Positions 16,341-25,453 of a stretch of 64,000 nt of DNA are shown piece after piece. The notes under the pieces were generated by a model, which had not been told where the DNA came from, made no database searches, and worked only from the letters and a program-made list of their open reading frames with translations. A program made the position numbers and the translations under genes. Numbering within the stretch: position 1 is the first letter of the stretch; the number at the start of each line of letters is the position of its first letter. The stretch is from Paracoccaceae bacterium (GTDB taxonomy: Bacteria > Pseudomonadota > Alphaproteobacteria > Rhodobacterales > Rhodobacteraceae), in the NCBI GenBank assembly GCA_026989355.1, contig JALSJM010000008.1, forward strand, positions 62,001 to 126,000, given 5' to 3'.

Positions 16341-18407
16341 ATGATCCGCAACAGATGGAACGACAACGAGGCCGAACGGCTGATGGGAAAAGCGGGCCCC
16401 GACGAGGCCGACCGCCAGCTGGCGCTGCGGGTCTATACATCACGGCTGATCGGCGCGGATCGCGATCTTGTCCTGCACGGAGGGGGCAACACCTCCTGCA
16501 AGGTAGTGCGGCGCGATATCTTCGGCCGCAGGATCGACGTGTTGCACATCAAGGGATCGGGTTGGGATCTGGCCACGATCGAGGCAGCCGGCCTGCCGGG
16601 GGTGCGCCTTGCCCCCTTGCGCGAACTGCGCGCGCTCGAAGCCCTTTCGGATGAAGACATGGTCAACCTGCAGCGCGCCGCCCTGCTTGACAGCAAGGCG
16701 CCCAATCCCTCGGTAGAAACCCTGCTGCATGCCTTCCTGCCGCACCGGTTCATCGATCACACTCATGCCTCGGCCATGCTGGCGCTTGCCGATCTGCCCG
16801 ATGCCGAAACCGTCGTGCAGGAAATCTTCGAAGGGCGGGTTGCCTGCGTGCCCTTCATCATGCCGGGGTTCGAGCTTGCCCGGGTTGCAGCCGATGTCTA
16901 TGAGAGCAATCCGGACGTCGAAGGCCTGCTGCTGCTGAAACACGGCCATTTCGCCTTTGGCGACAGCGCACGCGAAAGCTATGACAGGTTGATCGAACAA
17001 ACCGCCGCGGCCGAAAGTTGGCTGGCGCGCAAGACCGGTGCCGTGCCCGCCCCCGCCACGGGGGAAAACGTGCAGTGGAGCGCCCGTGCCGCCGAAATCC
17101 TGCCGATGCTGCGCGGTCACCTCGGCAAATGCAGCGCCGAACATGCTGGCAATCCCGATCAGCCGATGCCGGTGATGGATCTGCGCAATGGCAGGAACGT
17201 CCAGGAATTCTTCGCCCGCGATGATCTGGCCCTGCTTGCCACCCGCGGCGTTCCTACCCCCGATCACGTGATCCGCACCAAGAACCGCCCCCTGTATCTG
17301 ACCCGTGAAATCCTGAGCGGGGGGCGCCGGGCGGTGGAAGAAGCCGTCAACGGCTACATCACCCGCTACAAGGCCTATTTCGATGAAAACAACAAGCGTT
17401 TCGGCGGTGCGAAAAAGCTGCTCGATCCCGGCCCGCGGCTGGCCTGGATAGAAGGGGTCGGCATTGTCGGGATCGGCGCCGATGCAAGGGCGGCAGGCGC
17501 GGCTTCCGATCTTGCCGCCCAGGCGATCGGCGTGATGGTGAACGCCCAGGCCGCCGGCGGCTATTTTCCGGTGGATGAAACCCGCCTGTTCGACATGGAA
17601 TACTGGTCGCTCGAACAGGCCAAGCTTGGCAAGGGAACCCCTCCGCCGATGCAAGGGCGCGTGGTGATGATCACCGGCGCCGCCGGCGCAATCGGCCAGG
17701 CCACGGCGCAGGCCTTCGCCGATCTCGGCGCCGACATCTTTCTGATCGACCGCGACTCCCGGGCCCTTGCAGACGCGGGCAAGGCCCTTGACGGCTTCCA
17801 CCGGACTCTTGCCCTCGACATCACGGCCGAAGGGGCCGCAGAGGCCGCGATGGCGGCCTGCATCCGCGCCTTCGGCGGGCTCGACATCCTGATCTCCAAC
17901 GCCGGCGCAGCCTGGAGCGGCGAAATGCTGACGCTGCCCGATGAAACCCTGCGCGAAAGCTTCGATCTCAATTTCTTTGCGCATCGCAATTTCGCCACCG
18001 CCGCCGCGCGACTGCTGTGCGAACAGGGGCGCGGCGGGCAGATCCTGTTCAATGTCTCGAAACAGGCGGTCAATCCCGGTCGGGGCTTTGGCGCCTATGG
18101 CATCCCCAAGGCCGCAACCATGTTCCTGCTGCGTCAGCTGGCACTGGAACTGGGCCCCAAAGGCGTGCGCGTCAACGGTGTCAACGCCGATCGCATACGA
18201 TCGGGGCTGCTCGATGATGCCTTCATCGCCGAACGAGCCCGGGCCCGCGGGGTCAGCGAAGAAAGCTACATGGCCGGCAACCTTCTGCGCCGCGAGGTGG
18301 AAGCCCGTCACGTGGCTGCGGCCTTCGTGGCACTGGCCTGCTCCGAACGCACCACTGCCCATGTGATGACAGTGGATGGCGGCAACATCGAGGCAGCGCT
18401 GCGCTGA
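16341..18407 (+). CDS. Bifunctional class II aldolase / short-chain dehydrogenase
   Basis: This 688-residue two-domain protein has residues 1 to ~430 as a class II (RhaD/FucA-like) aldolase with zinc ligands H140 and H142 (FIDHTHASAML) and H201/H203 (LLLLKHGHFAFG). Residues ~438-688 are an SDR with TGAAGAIG (445-452), SNAG (519-522) and the triad S573, Y586, K590 (AYGIPK). D470 after the second strand favours NAD(H). Homologous fusions are annotated as rhamnulose-1-P aldolase/lactaldehyde dehydrogenase. Here the mtnA neighbour suggests cleavage of methylthioribulose-1-P or 5-deoxyribulose-1-P to DHAP and an aldehyde, which the SDR then reduces or oxidises. AGGAGGG precedes the ATG. No rhamnose kinase, isomerase or transporter is nearby. 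Confidence 0.85.
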   Translation: MIRNRWNDNEAERLMGKAGPDEADRQLALRVYTSRLIGADRDLVLHGGGNTSCKVVRRDIFGRRIDVLHIKGSGWDLATIEAAGLPGVRLAPLRELRALEALSDEDMVNLQRAALLDSKAPNPSVETLLHAFLPHRFIDHTHASAMLALADLPDAETVVQEIFEGRVACVPFIMPGFELARVAADVYESNPDVEGLLLLKHGHFAFGDSARESYDRLIEQTAAAESWLARKTGAVPAPATGENVQWSARAAEILPMLRGHLGKCSAEHAGNPDQPMPVMDLRNGRNVQEFFARDDLALLATRGVPTPDHVIRTKNRPLYLTREILSGGRRAVEEAVNGYITRYKAYFDENNKRFGGAKKLLDPGPRLAWIEGVGIVGIGADARAAGAASDLAAQAIGVMVNAQAAGGYFPVDETRLFDMEYWSLEQAKLGKGTPPPMQGRVVMITGAAGAIGQATAQAFADLGADIFLIDRDSRALADAGKALDGFHRTLALDITAEGAAEAAMAACIRAFGGLDILISNAGAAWSGEMLTLPDETLRESFDLNFFAHRNFATAAARLLCEQGRGGQILFNVSKQAVNPGRGFGAYGIPKAATMFLLRQLALELGPKGVRVNGVNADRIRSGLLDDAFIAERARARGVSEESYMAGNLLRREVEARHVAAAFVALACSERTTAHVMTVDGGNIEAALR

Positions 18408-18449
18408 AGACGGCCTTCCGCGGTTTGCTGCGCGCTGCAGCCGCCCCCG

Positions 18450-19010
18450 TCAGAACAATTCCACGTCGGAAACCCCGCCCGGCCCTGCACCTCTCCCCGC
18501 TTCCGAATCCAGCCGCTGCGCGCCTGCCCGCTGCGGGTGCGGAAGTTCTTCCCGGCAACGTTTCACAAATCTTTGCCGCGCACGCCCGCTTGCCGGCCAG
18601 AATTCGATGCGGCGCGCCCGGCTGCCGCCCAGACAGCTTGCAACACAGGGAATGTTCTCGGCCCGCAGGAACTCCAGGGCAAAACCGGCATTCCGTTGTC
18701 CCAGATCCCCGAGGCGCGCATTCATCGTGGCACCGCCGAACAGCTTTGCCTGCAACCGGAAACGGTCTCCTCCCCGCTTGACGATGTCGTTGATCAGGAT
18801 CTCCATGGCATTGACCCCATGGCTTTCGAAATCACCAATGGTCGTCATGCGTTCGGGTATCAGAATGTGGTTCATGCCGCCAACTCCCGCGATACTGTCC
18901 CAAAGACAGGCCGCGACGCATGACCCGAGAATGGTGGCAATGCATGTTTCGCCATTGTCGCAAACCGCGTGTTCCCCCTGAGAAATATGGATGATCCCTC
19001 TTCCGCTCAT
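18450..19010 (-). CDS. cheD: Chemoreceptor glutamine deamidase CheD
   Basis: This 186-residue protein has the CheD catalytic Cys at 31 (ATILGSCVAACLWD) and His at 48 (GGMNHILIP). CheD converts specific Gln residues of chemoreceptor methylation helices to Glu, and in some species also interacts with CheC. The C-terminal ~25 residues (RLDSEAGRGAGPGGVSDVEL) look disordered. It lies directly downstream of a large chemoreceptor gene and is convergent with the aldolase gene 42 bp away. The main che operon (cheA, cheW, cheR, cheB, cheY) is not in this window. Confidence 0.9.
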   Translation of the reverse strand: MSGRGIIHISQGEHAVCDNGETCIATILGSCVAACLWDSIAGVGGMNHILIPERMTTIGDFESHGVNAMEILINDIVKRGGDRFRLQAKLFGGATMNARLGDLGQRNAGFALEFLRAENIPCVASCLGGSRARRIEFWPASGRARQRFVKRCREELPHPQRAGAQRLDSEAGRGAGPGGVSDVELF

Positions 19011-19171
19011 GCCCCGCCCTGCTGCTCATCCACGCTTGCAGCCCCGGGCAGCACGATTCGTGCAGGCGTTCCGCTGAATTTCCCAGAAGCGAAATCCGCA
19101 CCCGGCAACAGCCCCGCTGCCGGCCGGAGAAAACAGCCTGGCGGCATCCGCACCGCTTTCATATCCCGCAT
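19007..19171 (-). CDS. Possible 54-residue protein between chemoreceptor and cheD
   Basis: This short frame starts one base after the chemoreceptor stop, has GGAAGGA about 8 bases upstream, and ends in an ATGA overlap with cheD. These three features suggest it is translated and couples chemoreceptor to CheD synthesis. The product (starting MRDMKAVRMPPGCF) is Gly/Pro/Ala-rich with no recognised domain or membrane segment. It could equally be a spacer frame kept open for coupling. Confidence 0.4.
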   Translation of the reverse strand: MRDMKAVRMPPGCFLRPAAGLLPGADFASGKFSGTPARIVLPGAASVDEQQGGA

Positions 19172-19172
19172 T

Positions 19173-22100
19173 TCAGAAATCCTTCCAGTCATTCTCGTCC
19201 TGCGGTTCTGCCTCTATCATCAGCGCCATATTGCCTTCGACCGCCGGAAGCGGTTCCGCGGCCGGTGCCCTCCGCCCCTGCCGCCCATCTTCACGAAACA
19301 TATCGCCATCCGGCGGACCGGCGGGTTCAACCGCTTTCCCGGATGCCCCGGTCCTGAAGCGTGCCATGGTCCGGGTCAGCATTTCCGCCTCCTGGGTCAG
19401 CGCATGGCTTGCCGCCGTGGTTTCCTCGAACATTGCCGCATTCTGCTGCGTTACCTGATCAAGCTGATTGACTGCGGCATTGATCTCGGCAAGCCCCCCC
19501 GACTGCTCCTCGGCCGAAGCCGCGATCTCCGAAACATGTCGCGAAATATCCGATACCGAGGCAACGATGCTGCGCAGCGCCTCGCCCGCTTCCCCAACCA
19601 GTTCAACCCCCTGTTTCACATGCTGGCCACTGGCCGAGATCAGTTCGTTGATTTCGCGTGCCGCTTCCGAAGAGCGTTGCGCAAGGGCCCGTACTTCTGA
19701 TGCGACCACGGCAAAGCCCCGGCCTGCATCACCGGCGCGCGCCGCCTCCACCCCCGCATTCAGCGCAAGCAGATTGGTCTGGAAGGCTATGTCGTCGATG
19801 ACGCTGATGATCTTCGATATCCGGTTCGAAGAATCCTCTATCTTGCCCATCGCCTCGACCGCTTCGCTGACCACGGCGCCGCTGGCTTCGGCATTCGCCC
19901 TGGCTTCCGTGACAACCCGATTCGCACGCCCCGCCCCTTCGGCCGATGTGCGCACACTTGCCGTCATCCCGTCGAGCGCGGCCGCCGTTTCTTCCAGCGT
20001 GGCGGCCTGCCGTTCGGTGCGGCGCGACAGATCATCGGCCGCACTGCTGATCTCCCGGGCCTCGTTGCGGATCGATTCGGCGTTCTCGATGACTCTCAGC
20101 ATGGCATCATTCAAGGTTTTCACCGCAGCGTTGAAATCCGTCCTGAGCTGTTCGTATTCTTCGGAAAACGGCTCGGTGATCTGCGCTGTCAGATCGCCCT
20201 CCGACAGTTGACTGAGGCCCACGCGAAGTGCCTCCACGACATCCGTCTGCGCCCGTTCCATTTCTTCGCGCAGCCGCCTGGCCTCTTCCATCTGGCGATT
20301 CACCTGAGTGATATCCTTGGCGATCAGCACGAAACGCATGGGAATGCCGCTCCGGTCAAGAACCGGCGTGAAGGCCCCCTCCAGAAGCAGCGGATCGCCT
20401 CCCGTTGCCCCCACTGCGAAACGGCCATAGATCGCCTCGCCGCGCGCAAGGCGCTCTGCCACGGGGCCACGCTCGCGGGCCTTCTGCGGGTCGAAATCGA
20501 ACATCTCGTCAAGATCGATTCCGCGAATTTCACCGAGCGAAACGGCTGCCGCCTCCAGAAAGTTTTCATTTGCCGACGTCAGCTTGCCCGCCAGATCGAA
20601 TTCAAGCCGGATCTGGTGCATGTCGATTGCCGCAAGGATGGCGCTGTTCATGCGCGCATCGGTAACATCCTGCCATTCGATCACGAAGCCCGTCTGGTTG
20701 CCGTCCCGGTCGGTGATCGGATTGATATCGAGGGAAAAACGCGCCTCACCAATCCTGATATCGGTGGAATAGGGCAGGTTTTCCGGGTTCGAAAGAACCC
20801 TGCGCACCCGTGCCGGCCTGCCGTGGAAGATATCCATGCTCCTGCCGACAACCTGTTCCGGATCGAAATCTTCGCGGATCGTGCGGAAATCGTCGTGATA
20901 CAGCCGGAACAGGCGCATGATCGAGGAATTGACGTAACGGATGTTGAAATCCCGATCGACCATCATCAACCCGGCCGAGCAGCTTTCGAAGGCTGCCCCC
21001 TTGAACAGGGTTTCGGCCGCGGCCTCGTCGGCAGCCTTCAGGTCGTCACGGAAATCGCGCAGGGCGCCAGCCATTTCCCCGATCTCGTCCTGGCGATCGG
21101 CATGGGGAATTCCGGTTTCATAATCCTTGCGGGCGATCCGCGACATCGCGCCGATCAGCGCCCGGATCGGGCGCGAAACCCCACGTGCGATCCCCACGGC
21201 CGCCACCGCCATCAGCGCCAGAAGTCCTCCGCCCTGCCACAGCATCTTGCGCAGCAGGGCATGTGCCGGCGCCAACAGTTCGCTGATGTCCTGTTGCGAG
21301 ACCACGGCCCATTTCACACCGCCGAATTCGAACGGACCATAGGCCGACATCACCTCTCTCCCGAACGGCCCGGTGCCCCGGATGACACCGGTTTCGCCCC
21401 CGAGCGCGCGTTGCACGGACTCGGTTTCCACCTTCTTGATCAGTTGGGTGGGCTCATCCGTCAGGCGCGACTGGTTGCGCATCAGGAAATCACTGCCCAC
21501 CAGAAGGTTTTCGCCGGTTTTGCCCATGCCGGCCGTATGGGAAACCATGCTGCTGATCAGCGCCCCCGGAATCTCGACCGCAAGCACCCCGAGAAGCGCC
21601 CCGTTCGACGACAGGACCGGCACTGCCATGAAACTGCTGGCCGGGCTGCCCGAAGCTTCGTAAGGGGCGAGATCGCTGAACAGGATATCGTCGTCGAACA
21701 GCTGATCCTGGGAACGCTGGCCGAGTTCGGCAAAAAGCGCTGCAAGCGCGCTGGCACGCGCGCCCTCGCCTGCCAGGGAAGTTGCGAAGTCGCCATGCTT
21801 GCGCACCGAATAAAGAACATTTCCGTCACCGTCGATCAGATAGAGATCGCCAAGCCTGTTCATCTCCATCAGCGAACGGAAATAGGGGTGATACTTGCGG
21901 TGCACCCGACTGTAGCTAGAATTGTCGCGGGAAAATCCCATCAGGTAACGCTTGTCGGGCGGGTTCGGGTTCCTGGTTATGTAGGCATTCACCAGATAGG
22001 CGGACTTGTCGCCCGGCAGTGCAAACCAGGCATCCCTGAGTTCCACCACCGCGCGGCGCACCAGCGGGCTGGTGGCCTGGCTGACAAGGGTATTGCCAAG

Positions 22101-22295
22101 GATGGCGAACCGCGATTCAAGGTGGGAATGGCTGGCTTCGAAGGCCAGTTCTAGCTTGTCCTGCGCATCCTCGATCAGCGCATCACGGGCGCTTGTATAG
22201 GAAACCGCGCCAACGATGGCCAGCATCAGCCCCCCGACCACCCCCATGATCAGCGGCAGTTTCACCGAGATATTCACATCGTTCAACAATTTCAT
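19173..22295 (-). CDS. Methyl-accepting chemotaxis protein with Cache-like, PAS and HAMP domains
   Basis: This 1040-residue chemoreceptor has a first membrane segment ([19 protein letters not shown]), a ~300-residue periplasmic region of double-Cache type and a second membrane segment near 360 ([19 protein letters not shown]). These are followed by HAMP, two PAS-like domains (about 430-560 and 560-690), a second HAMP-like stretch and the signalling hairpin tip [20 protein letters not shown]. The last five residues DWKDF fit the xWxxF tether bound by CheR/CheB. The ligand is unknown. With its PAS domains it may also sense redox or energy state. cheD follows. Confidence 0.9.
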   Translation of the reverse strand: MKLLNDVNISVKLPLIMGVVGGLMLAIVGAVSYTSARDALIEDAQDKLELAFEASHSHLESRFAILGNTLVSQATSPLVRRAVVELRDAWFALPGDKSAYLVNAYITRNPNPPDKRYLMGFSRDNSSYSRVHRKYHPYFRSLMEMNRLGDLYLIDGDGNVLYSVRKHGDFATSLAGEGARASALAALFAELGQRSQDQLFDDDILFSDLAPYEASGSPASSFMAVPVLSSNGALLGVLAVEIPGALISSMVSHTAGMGKTGENLLVGSDFLMRNQSRLTDEPTQLIKKVETESVQRALGGETGVIRGTGPFGREVMSAYGPFEFGGVKWAVVSQQDISELLAPAHALLRKMLWQGGGLLALMAVAAVGIARGVSRPIRALIGAMSRIARKDYETGIPHADRQDEIGEMAGALRDFRDDLKAADEAAAETLFKGAAFESCSAGLMMVDRDFNIRYVNSSIMRLFRLYHDDFRTIREDFDPEQVVGRSMDIFHGRPARVRRVLSNPENLPYSTDIRIGEARFSLDINPITDRDGNQTGFVIEWQDVTDARMNSAILAAIDMHQIRLEFDLAGKLTSANENFLEAAAVSLGEIRGIDLDEMFDFDPQKARERGPVAERLARGEAIYGRFAVGATGGDPLLLEGAFTPVLDRSGIPMRFVLIAKDITQVNRQMEEARRLREEMERAQTDVVEALRVGLSQLSEGDLTAQITEPFSEEYEQLRTDFNAAVKTLNDAMLRVIENAESIRNEAREISSAADDLSRRTERQAATLEETAAALDGMTASVRTSAEGAGRANRVVTEARANAEASGAVVSEAVEAMGKIEDSSNRISKIISVIDDIAFQTNLLALNAGVEAARAGDAGRGFAVVASEVRALAQRSSEAAREINELISASGQHVKQGVELVGEAGEALRSIVASVSDISRHVSEIAASAEEQSGGLAEINAAVNQLDQVTQQNAAMFEETTAASHALTQEAEMLTRTMARFRTGASGKAVEPAGPPDGDMFREDGRQGRRAPAAEPLPAVEGNMALMIEAEPQDENDWKDF

Positions 22296-22458
22296 CCCAT
22301 GCCTCCGAGCAGCTCATGCAGGATGCCATGCCGGCGCGGGGCATTCCGCGCCTGTATCTCCGTCAGGAAAGGGAAAAGCCGTGAAGATTCGTTTAAACCG
22401 GCCGATTTTCATGCGGCGCCGCCGGCACCGGGCGCCCGAAGCCGGGCGGATCTTTCGG

Positions 22459-24033
22459 CTATCCCGTTGTTTCAAGGGTGATTTCCGCCAGCAGGCCCGG
22501 CTTGTTGTCGGACAGCCGTACCTGCCCGCCGTGCAGCCGCACGATAGCCGCGACAAGACTGAGGCCAAGCCCGCTGCCCGCCCGGGCCCGGTCCTTGTCA
22601 AGGCGATAGAAGCGGCGCAGTACCTTTTCGCGTTCCTCGGGCGGTATGCCCGGACCGTTGTCGGCAACGGCAAGACGTGCCGTTGCCCCCTTGCGGGCAA
22701 CCGTCAGGCCGATCCGGGCCGGAGGCGGCACATGGCGCATCGCGTTCTCGACCAGGTTGACCAGCGCCTGGGCAAGCATGTCGCGATCCCCCTTCACCGG
22801 CACCGGATCGGGCCAGGGGGTGAAGGACAGGGCATGGCCCATCTCCTCGGCCACCGGATCGAGCATCTCGTGCACCGTGGCAGCAAGATCGTTCAGATCG
22901 AGCGTCTGTTCGCGCGGACGGGCATTGCCGCCCTCGATCTGGGCTATGCGCAGCACGGCATTGAAGGTCTTGACCACGGCATCAACCTCGGCCACTGCCC
23001 GGTCAAGTTCGCGCAACGCGCTTTCGGGCAGGTCGCTGCGGGCCTGCAGGGGCTCGATCCGGTTGCGCAGCCGCGCCAGCGGCGTGCGCAGATCATGGGC
23101 CACGTCGTTGGAAACCTGGCGCAGGCTTTCCACCGTCACCGAAAGCCGCTCCAGCATTTCGTTGAGCTTCGCGGCGACCCGGCCGATATCATCATGGCGC
23201 GGGCGGGGTTCATCGAAACGGGCCGCGAGATCGCCGCGCGCCACCGCATCAAGCACCCGGTTCAGCCGGGCGATACGCCGCTCGCTGCGCCGCGCCAGCA
23301 CGAAGGCCAGCGCCACCGACATCAGCATCGCCGAACCAAGCCCCCAGCCGATCGCCCCCATCAGGATACGCTGCATCTCGCCGATCGCGCGCGTGTCGCG
23401 GGCCACGATCACCCAGCCGGCCGGAATTCTGAGCCCGTAGCCGACAAAACGCAGGCCCCGCCCCCGGTTTTCCATCGCGGGCAGCACGATATCGGTTCCG
23501 CCCGACAGATCGCGCGGGCCGGTAAAGGGCCGCTTGATCAGAAAGTTGCCGAAACGCGGCTTGCCCCTGGTGTCGATGAACAGGTAAAGGTTTTCGCCGC
23601 CACGGGTCGTGGCAACATTGGTGGCAATCTGGGCATGCAGTTCGGGCAGACCGGCCACCTGATAGGTGGCGGCCAGGTTTTCCGCCATCTGGCGGGCATC
23701 GCGCTGCAGCTTGGCGTGCAGTTCTCCGGCCAGAACGAAATAGCCGATCAGCGCGGCCGCCAGGGTGGCCACCACGAAGATCGCCGAAACCATCGCCGCC
23801 AGCCGCAACGATGCCGATGAGGCAAGTGCCGCCAGCGGCCTTGCCGGATGCCGAAGCCGCCTTCTCCACCCGGGAGCAGACGCCTGTGCGCTGGCAGAGG
23901 GCGAAGGCTTCCGGGGTGGTCTGGCTGACGCTGCCGGAAACACATGCGCAAGGCTCGCCCTCAGCCGCCGCAATCCCGACAGCCACCCCCGGCGCATCCG
24001 GCGACCCCCGCGGGAACGGTCCGGCGCGCTCAT
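22459..24033 (-). CDS. Two-component sensor histidine kinase
   Basis: This 524-residue kinase has a long basic, Pro/Ser-rich cytoplasmic N-end (about 75 residues), TM1 near 78-102, a ~120-residue periplasmic sensor, TM2 near 224-247 and HAMP. The phosphoacceptor is H313 in NDVAHDLRTPLARLRN, and the ATPase boxes are NLVENAMRHV, DNGPGIP and GSGLGLSLV. The ATG overlaps the response regulator stop (ATGA). The unusually long N-terminal extension makes a later start possible, for example near M81, but that would remove part of TM1. The signal is unknown; the divergent Do-type protease suggests envelope stress or a metal. Confidence 0.9.
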   Translation of the reverse strand: MSAPDRSRGGRRMRRGWLSGLRRLRASLAHVFPAASARPPRKPSPSASAQASAPGWRRRLRHPARPLAALASSASLRLAAMVSAIFVVATLAAALIGYFVLAGELHAKLQRDARQMAENLAATYQVAGLPELHAQIATNVATTRGGENLYLFIDTRGKPRFGNFLIKRPFTGPRDLSGGTDIVLPAMENRGRGLRFVGYGLRIPAGWVIVARDTRAIGEMQRILMGAIGWGLGSAMLMSVALAFVLARRSERRIARLNRVLDAVARGDLAARFDEPRPRHDDIGRVAAKLNEMLERLSVTVESLRQVSNDVAHDLRTPLARLRNRIEPLQARSDLPESALRELDRAVAEVDAVVKTFNAVLRIAQIEGGNARPREQTLDLNDLAATVHEMLDPVAEEMGHALSFTPWPDPVPVKGDRDMLAQALVNLVENAMRHVPPPARIGLTVARKGATARLAVADNGPGIPPEEREKVLRRFYRLDKDRARAGSGLGLSLVAAIVRLHGGQVRLSDNKPGLLAEITLETTG

Positions 24034-24701
24034 GGCGACAGCATGTAGCCCGCACCGCGCACGGTTTGCAGCAGGGGCTTGTCGAAGGGCTTGTCGATCT
24101 TGGCGCGCAAGCGGCTGACATGGGTTTCGACGATGCTGGTATTGGGATCGAAATGGATGCCCCAGACGGCTTCGAGCAGCATGGTGCGTGTCTGCACCCG
24201 GCCCCGGGTGCGCAGCAGATGTTCGAGCAGCCGGAATTCACGCGGCTGCAGTTCGATCCGGCGGCCGGCACGGCGCACCTCGCGACGCACCAGGTCCATT
24301 TCCAGATCCCCGGCCTTCAGCACCGTGGTTTCGCCCTGCATCGCCGGGCGGCGGGCCAGCGCCTGGATGCGGGCCGAAAGCTCGGCAAAGGCAAAGGGTT
24401 TCACCAGATAGTCATCGGCTCCCGCGTTCAGCCCCTCGACCCGGTCATCCACCCCGTCAAGCGCCGTCAGGAACAGAACCGGCACGGTGATCTTCGCCGC
24501 CCGCATCGCCTTGACCAGCGCCAGGCCATCAAGCCCCGGCATCATGCGATCAACCACGAACATGTCATAGGGCTGCATGGTGGCCTGCATCAGCGCTTCG
24601 CGCCCGTCGTCCACATGGTCCACCACATGACCCTCGGCCTCAAGCCCCTTGCGCAGATATTCCGCGGTCTGGGTATCGTCCTCGGCGATCAGGATCTTCA
24701 T
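24030..24701 (-). CDS. OmpR/PhoB-family response regulator
   Basis: This 223-residue regulator has the receiver phosphoacceptor D51 (FVVDRMMPGLDG), the conserved Lys in YLVKPFAFAEL and a C-terminal winged helix (QPREFRLLEHLLRTRGRVQT, ETHVSRLRAKIDKPFDKPLL, GAGYML). The start at 24701 gives the usual MKILIAEDD beginning; AGGAGG lies about 13 bases upstream, somewhat far. It pairs with the kinase that follows. Its most likely targets are its own promoter and the divergent protease, near the AT-rich direct repeat at 25004-25017. Confidence 0.92.
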   Translation of the reverse strand: MKILIAEDDTQTAEYLRKGLEAEGHVVDHVDDGREALMQATMQPYDMFVVDRMMPGLDGLALVKAMRAAKITVPVLFLTALDGVDDRVEGLNAGADDYLVKPFAFAELSARIQALARRPAMQGETTVLKAGDLEMDLVRREVRRAGRRIELQPREFRLLEHLLRTRGRVQTRTMLLEAVWGIHFDPNTSIVETHVSRLRAKIDKPFDKPLLQTVRGAGYMLSP

Positions 24702-25453
24702 GTGTCTCTGCCTGCCTCCTGCCTGCCATTGCCGGTGGTGCGCAATGATGAAAGGACAGGGCGCGCCACCGCCCGCGAGGGCTTCCGGCCTTTCGCGGAA
24801 GGCGCCCCATTTCCGCACCCCTGCCTTACCGCAAGATGGGAAGAACCTTACGGTTTCGCAAGGTTCGGCGCAGGCGCAGACACGGCGGAAAGGGAATTGC
24901 CCCGGCAACGGAAGAGCGGAGGAAGAACGAAAATCCGGCCGCAGCCGGCAGGAAAACCCCCGATTGCACACTGCTTCCTCCGCCCCGGAAGAAACGACAC
25001 GGTAAATTACAAATTACGAAATGGTAATCCTCCCGTCAGGTTGCCGCAAGAAGCAATGCCCAGATATGGCCTGCGACGGTCGGGAGGTTCCTGCGGAGCG
25101 GACGAGCTTGAATGCGCGGGCACCCGGGGCGCGCAGGCCACCACTCACACCGGGCCCGCACGGGCTTCTCCACCTGGCCCGGTTCCCGGACGCGGCGCGC
25201 CTTGCATGTCCCCCCTGTGCGCGCCGTATCTGCCACGCCCCGGACAGACCCCGGGCCGCGACAGGAGCCCGGCCTGTTCCGCGAGGCCGCCCCGGCCGTC
25301 GCACCGCATGGCCGGAATCACGACCGGAGACGGCAATCGGGCCGGCCCTGCATGGAAAGGATCGGAGCCGGAACGAAGCGCTCCTGGAAAGACAACCCGG
25401 GAAGCACCGGCATACTGGACCATCATACCGAACCATCATACGGAGGAAAAAAC
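24702..25453. other. 752-bp intergenic region, divergent promoters
   Basis: No convincing gene is present; the long frames here have shadow-type composition. The region separates the two-component operon (minus) from the protease gene (plus). Its most notable part is an AT-rich patch at 25000-25027 in otherwise very GC-rich DNA. No tRNA or recognisable structured RNA was found. Confidence 0.6.
25004..25017. promoter_or_regulatory. Tandem AAATTAC repeat, candidate response regulator site
   Basis: AAATTAC occurs twice in direct tandem, followed by a related GGTAATC at 25023-25029. Short direct repeats spaced near one helical turn are typical of OmpR/PhoB-type sites. They lie about 300 bp from the regulator start and 440 bp from the protease start. 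Assignment to the neighbouring regulator is inferred. Confidence 0.4.

Noticed and set aside
16341-18407. Assignment as rhamnulose-1-phosphate aldolase/lactaldehyde dehydrogenase with a rhamnose symbol
   Set aside because: The fold fits, but no other rhamnose gene is present and mtnA is adjacent, so no rhamnose gene symbol is given.
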